In this document: piece by piece, positions 60,982 through 64,000 of the stretch | Numbering within the stretch: position 1 is the stretch's first letter | Layout of the letters: the number at the start of each line of letters is the position of its first letter | Program-made: the position numbers and the translations under genes | NCBI RefSeq assembly: GCF_000271845.1 | Contig: NZ_JH719395.1 | Location: 1,198,466-1,262,465, forward strand | DNA from: Rhizobium leguminosarum bv. trifolii WSM2297 | GTDB taxonomy: Bacteria; Pseudomonadota; Alphaproteobacteria; Rhizobiales; Rhizobiaceae | Direction: 5' to 3' | Length of the DNA stretch: 64,000 nucleotides | Notes under the pieces: generated by a model | Seen by the model: only the letters and a program-made list of their open reading frames with translations | Databases searched by the model: none | What the model was told of the DNA's origin: nothing

Positions 60982-62187
60982 TCACGCATCTGCGGAAAGA
61001 ACGGCGACGCCCTCGCCGCGCTGGTGCCCGACCGTGGTCACGACGGCGGCCATGGCGCCTTTGCGCATCGGCGCCTCATGGGCGGCATCGAACGTCGGCA
61101 CCTTGGCCTTGCCGTCGACAGCAAGGGCTGCAAGCGCCAGACCGAGCGTGAACTGCGTCTCGATCGTATGGCCGGTCACGCCGCCGAAGCCGCGGATCGC
61201 AACGTCGGGCAATTGATGTTCAAGCACCGCCCGCTCGCGGGCGGCGAGATCGTGCATGCCGGTCGAGCCGGAGAAGATCGCCGTGCTTTCGGCGGCAAGC
61301 CCTGCGGCGGGTGCCAGAAGCCGCTCCAGGCGGACTTCGAGATTGCCGGCATTGCGATTGCCGCGGTCGCCCTCGACCGCGTCGATGACCGCATAGATAT
61401 GGGCGCCGCGGGCTTCGGCGTGCTGGCGTGATTCGAGCACCAGGAAGGCGCCGGCCGAACCGGTGATCATGCCGCCGCCGTCGCTGGGTCTGCGTGACCA
61501 GAGCGGCACCCAGTCGCCGCGCGCATGGGCGCCGATCGCTTCGGTGAGCAGGATCATATCGGGCCGCTCGGCCGCAAAGGCGCCGCCGACCAGCGCATGC
61601 GAGGATTCACCTGACTTGATACGGTAGAAGGCGGTCTCGACGGCTGAAATGCCGGCCGCTTCCTCGCCCATGAAGGTGCGCGACGAGCCGGTGACCTTGT
61701 GCACGATCGAAATGTTGCCGGCGAGCAAGTTGGAAAGCTGGGCGAGGAACAGCGTCGGACGCAGCTCCGTCGTCAGCTTTTCGTTCAACAGCAGCTCGCG
61801 GTCGTTGCGCTTCAGCGCCTCGTCGACGATCAGCGTGTCGACATTGATGTCGCGTTCGCCGCCGCCGGCTGCGACGATCATATCCATCGCGCCGCAGGCT
61901 TCGATATCGTCCTTGAAGCCGGCATCGTCGAGCGCCAGACCGGCCGCGAAGACGCCGATGCGCTGCCAGTTCTCCATCTGGCGCTGGTCTCCGCGCTTGG
62001 CGATCTGCTGCGACCAATCGATCTCCGGCAGCGGATGCACCGGATAGGGCTTGAATTTCTCAGTCTCGACGATCGCCTTAGGTGCGCTAGCCGCCGAAAG
62101 CAGCGCGATATGCGCCTCCTTGCCGACGCCCTGACAGGTGACGATGCCAATGCCGGTGATGACGACGTCGTTTGCAGCCTTGCTCAT
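60982..62187 (-). CDS. fabF1: FabF-like protein of the cluster lacking the catalytic cysteine
   Basis: A 401-residue KS-fold protein, slightly short for FabF. Thiolase-fold landmarks are ITGIGIVTCQGVG, SSRTFMGEEAAGISAVETA, SGSTGMHDL and GGVTGHTIETQ. At the active-site position (about 170-180) no Cys is present; the only cysteines are at 18 and 98. The first catalytic His motif (HGT) is also replaced by GST, while the second His is kept. It may be a chain-length-factor-like partner of the FabF downstream. ATG overlaps the fabZ stop (ATGA). Confidence 0.88.
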   Translation of the reverse strand: MSKAANDVVITGIGIVTCQGVGKEAHIALLSAASAPKAIVETEKFKPYPVHPLPEIDWSQQIAKRGDQRQMENWQRIGVFAAGLALDDAGFKDDIEACGAMDMIVAAGGGERDINVDTLIVDEALKRNDRELLLNEKLTTELRPTLFLAQLSNLLAGNISIVHKVTGSSRTFMGEEAAGISAVETAFYRIKSGESSHALVGGAFAAERPDMILLTEAIGAHARGDWVPLWSRRPSDGGGMITGSAGAFLVLESRQHAEARGAHIYAVIDAVEGDRGNRNAGNLEVRLERLLAPAAGLAAESTAIFSGSTGMHDLAARERAVLEHQLPDVAIRGFGGVTGHTIETQFTLGLALAALAVDGKAKVPTFDAAHEAPMRKGAMAAVVTTVGHQRGEGVAVLSADA

Positions 62188-62666
62188 CCAATCACTCCCT
62201 GCGCCGCGATCGCTTCGAGAAGCCCGATCTCGCCGGCACGTTTCTTCACGATATCGCCGAGCGGAACCTCGCTGAACGGCATGGTGCGCAGCTTCAGTTG
62301 CGCATCGCAGACCTTCTTGCCGGCGCTGGTGATTTTAGCCTTGGTGACCGCGAAACCCGAACCGTCGTGTTCGAGCACCGCCTCGATGTCGAGCACGGCC
62401 TCCGGTTCGACGAAGGTACGCATCTTGGCGCCGTCGACCGTCATCAGGAAAGGCATGGCGGCAAAATCGGTGACGGCAAGCACCAGCATGCCGGAGGCCT
62501 GCGCCATGGTCTCGATCAAGAGCACGCCGGGAACGAGCGGCATGCCGGGAAAATGGCCTTCGAAGACGGGGCTCTTGGCCGGCACGACGGATCGCGCCTT
62601 CAGCGTGCCCTTCTTCAGGTCCACCGCTTCGACGCGGTCAATCATCTGGAAATATTCCAGCAGCAT
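62184..62666 (-). CDS. fabZ: 3-hydroxyacyl-ACP dehydratase of the acpXL cluster
   Basis: A 160-residue hot-dog-fold dehydratase behind GGAGGATCCGA. The FabZ motif FEGHFPGMPLVPGVLLIETMAQASG (about 36-60) carries the catalytic His; the usual active Glu lies in the helix that follows. It removes water from 3-hydroxyacyl-AcpXL during very-long-chain acyl synthesis. First gene of the operon, separated from acpXL by a 178-bp gap with an intergenic palindrome. Confidence 0.9.
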   Translation of the reverse strand: MLLEYFQMIDRVEAVDLKKGTLKARSVVPAKSPVFEGHFPGMPLVPGVLLIETMAQASGMLVLAVTDFAAMPFLMTVDGAKMRTFVEPEAVLDIEAVLEHDGSGFAVTKAKITSAGKKVCDAQLKLRTMPFSEVPLGDIVKKRAGEIGLLEAIAAQGVIG

Positions 62667-62717
62667 TCGGATCCTCCGGCCCGACAGGCCAGATCCGACC
62701 GCCGGTGACGCCTACTT

Positions 62718-62765
62718 AGAGCAATTCCAGGAAAAGTGCGACGCGGTTTTCCGAGGAAGTGCGAA
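62718..62765. repeat. RIME-like intergenic palindrome between fabZ and acpXL
   Basis: GGAAAA (62730-62735) pairs with TTTTCC (62747-62752) around GTGCGACGCGG; flanks are AGAGCAATTCCA and GAGGAAGTGCG. It has the same AAAA-N10/11-TTTT core as the elements at 10038 and 26109. A separate GCCGCC/GGCGGC hairpin at 62796-62813 follows the acpXL stop on the minus strand and may end its transcript. Confidence 0.7.
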
Positions 62766-62844
62766 TTTGGCCTGATCTAGGAACGAAACCGCCCGGCCGC
62801 CATATTCACGGCGGCAGGGCGTGCAAAAAAGATTGATATGTCGC

Positions 62845-63123
62845 TCAGGCCTTGGCTGCTTTGAGCTCGTCGATCTTGGCGCAGAGGTTCTTCAGCACGA
62901 AGTATTCTTCGGTGGAAACCTTGCCTTCGTTGACTTCCTGCGTCCACTTTTCGAGCGGAATCTTGATGCCGAATTCCTTGTCGATCGCAAAGACAATGTC
63001 GAGGAAATCGAGGCTGTCGATACCGAGGTCGTCGATCGTATGGCTCTCCGGCGTGATCGTGGCGCGATCGATCTCGCTGGTTTCTGCAATAATGTCGGCA
63101 ACTTTATCGAATGTAGCGGTCAC
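62845..63123 (-). CDS. acpXL: Acyl carrier protein specialised for very-long-chain lipid A acylation
   Basis: A 92-residue ACP starting at GTG 63123 (GAGG eight bases upstream), exactly the known AcpXL length. The phosphopantetheine site is Ser37 in [42 protein letters not shown] is the characteristic AcpXL C-terminus. It carries the growing 27-hydroxyoctacosanoyl chain for LpxXL. It is transcribed separately from, but in the same direction as, the fabZ operon, and diverges from fnrN. Confidence 0.95.
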
Positions 63124-63391
63124 GCGCTGTACCTCATGAAATGACGATTTAAACCTCCTCATAGGCAAATCCATTTCAAAAGCCAATGCTTTCGTCCGAG
63201 CGTTGCGGCAATTTGCCGATCGGGTGTTGCCTAAACAGCAATGGAATGCGGGCCTCTTGCCGTCACCGGGCTGCAGGCGATGCCACTGCGGGGATCCCGC
63301 TTCAGCGGCGGAGCGCCCAAGCCGTCCGAATCAAAACCGCGCACAGCCTCGCTTTGGCACACTCCCCGGCAGGAGCCGTGGGCACCGGCAC

Positions 63392-63405
63392 TTGATCTGG
63401 ATCAA
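63392..63405. promoter_or_regulatory. Anaerobox 1 (FNR/FixK box) upstream of fnrN
   Basis: TTGATCTGGATCAA is a perfect TTGAT-N4-ATCAA dyad, 157 bp before the fnrN ATG. The 438-bp gap 63124-63561 otherwise holds no gene. Confidence 0.9.
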
Positions 63406-63423
63406 GTCGCGATCCCCGCGAAA

Positions 63424-63437
63424 TTGATAATCATCAA
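63424..63437. promoter_or_regulatory. Anaerobox 2 (FNR/FixK box) upstream of fnrN
   Basis: TTGATAATCATCAA is a second perfect TTGAT-N4-ATCAA dyad, 32 bp (three helical turns) from the first and 124 bp before the ATG. Paired anaeroboxes of this kind autoregulate fnrN in R. leguminosarum, one activating and one repressing. Confidence 0.9.
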
Positions 63438-63561
63438 GCCGCGCTGGAAGAAATCGGGATAGCCGATCCCGCAGTCGCGGCGTAATCGTTGGAGAAATGC
63501 CGGGCATGCGAGCCATGCCCAGGTATCCCCGGGTGCATCAGGATTTCGAAGGGATCAGGAT

Positions 63562-64000
63562 ATGGACGTCGCACACAGTCAGGGTCTTGAGCTTGGCGTT
63601 CCCGTCGCCTGCCGGTCCTGCCAGGCGCGGCATGGCGTCGTTTGCGGCGCCTTGTCGAGCGACCAGCTCCGTGAGCTCGGACGCCACTCGCTGCGCCGCA
63701 AGGTCGATGCCGGCAGCGAGATCGTGGCACAAGGGTCGGAAAGCTCGTTCTATTCGAACATCATGCGCGGCGTGGTGAAGCTCTGCAAGGTGATGCCGGA
63801 CGGGCGCCAGCAGATCGTCGGCCTGCAGTTCGCCCCCGATTTCGTCGGCAGGCCTTTCGTGCGCGAAAGCACGCTGTCGGCCGAAGCTGCGACCGATGCG
63901 GAGATCTGCGTCTTCCCCCGCAGCCTGCTCGACCGCATGATATCGGAGACGCCGGAACTGCAGAGGAGCCTGCACGACCAGGCGCTGAAGGAGCTGGATG
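63562..64000 (+). CDS. fnrN: FnrN-type oxygen-sensing CRP/FNR regulator (C-terminus cut by window edge)
   Basis: The first 146 codons are present. The N-terminal cysteine cluster CRSCQARHGVVC (Cys17, Cys20, Cys28) with a later Cys (Cys75 or Cys116) can hold an oxygen-labile [4Fe-4S] cluster, which distinguishes FnrN from FixK. The cyclic-nucleotide-binding-like barrel follows (RKVDAGSEIVAQGS, FYSNIMRGVVKLCKVMPDGRQQIVGLQFAPDFVG). The dimerisation helix and HTH lie beyond the edge. At low oxygen it activates microaerobic and symbiotic genes such as fixNOQP. Two anaeroboxes lie upstream. Confidence 0.93.
   Translation, partial: MDVAHSQGLELGVPVACRSCQARHGVVCGALSSDQLRELGRHSLRRKVDAGSEIVAQGSESSFYSNIMRGVVKLCKVMPDGRQQIVGLQFAPDFVGRPFVRESTLSAEAATDAEICVFPRSLLDRMISETPELQRSLHDQALKELD

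Overview
This is an ordinary chromosomal stretch from a rhizobium, most likely the Rhizobium etli / R. leguminosarum group. The evidence is a complete very-long-chain lipid A acylation cluster (acpXL, fabZ, two fabF genes, an alcohol dehydrogenase, lpxXL), an fnrN-type oxygen regulator preceded by two perfect anaeroboxes, a RopA-type porin, high GC with NTG/GTG/TTG starts behind good Shine-Dalgarno sequences, and several families of rhizobial intergenic palindromes. I see no rRNA, tRNA, CRISPR array, prophage or transposase.

Layout. 1-4.8 kb: a partial OmpR-type response regulator, a Tat-exported alpha/beta hydrolase, and a divergent dipZ thiol-redox gene with a secreted hydrolase. The intergenic region between the divergent genes is packed with TGTRTC direct repeats in mirror-image order. 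4.9-10 kb: a large OmpA-like protein and a polar amino acid ABC importer (binding protein plus two permeases, no ATPase gene). 10.2-15.8 kb: Usg, a DUF2270 membrane protein, a TPR-methyltransferase, a GST, and two ArsR-AHSA1 regulatory modules facing each other across two DUF1801 genes. 16-20.6 kb: an SsuD-type sulfonate monooxygenase with a Cys-Cys upstream reading frame, an ATL-like small protein, a beta-hydroxyacid dehydrogenase, an AlkD-like repair protein and a LysR regulator. 21-26.6 kb: porin, Lrp regulator, uracil-DNA glycosylase, thermonuclease-like protein, PdhS-like histidine kinase, diacylglycerol kinase. 26.7-33.8 kb: cobT and cobS (divergent), a DUF1289 / aspartic protease pair, a small DMT transporter, a LysR/SDR convergent pair and a YadGH-type ABC exporter.

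34.3-48.4 kb is a carbohydrate locus: a LacI regulator diverges from a CUT1 ABC importer followed by beta-mannosidase (GH2), a TIM-barrel isomerase, a Gfo/Idh dehydrogenase, an aldo-keto reductase and a GH43 glycosidase. Together they look like uptake and hydrolysis of plant-derived beta-mannosides/xylosides, with the genes separated by three repeat-rich gaps. 48.5-50.8 kb holds a C39-like peptidase, a stand-alone D-Ala-D-Ala ligase and a small P-loop protein. 50.8-53.3 kb has a methyltransferase, two GNAT acetyltransferase genes that are both interrupted by an in-frame TAG in the same sequence context, and a ParDE-type toxin-antitoxin pair. 53.4-57.4 kb: gnd, an AraC regulator, an SRPBCC/VOC pair and a PAS protein. 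57.6-63.1 kb is the very-long-chain acyl lipid A cluster, and the window ends inside fnrN.

The observations I rate highest are the two matching amber interruptions in neighbouring GNAT genes, the mirror-image TGTRTC promoter region, the Cys-Cys leader translationally coupled to ssuD, and the loss of the catalytic Cys in the first FabF of the acpXL cluster, which suggests a chain-length-factor-like partner.
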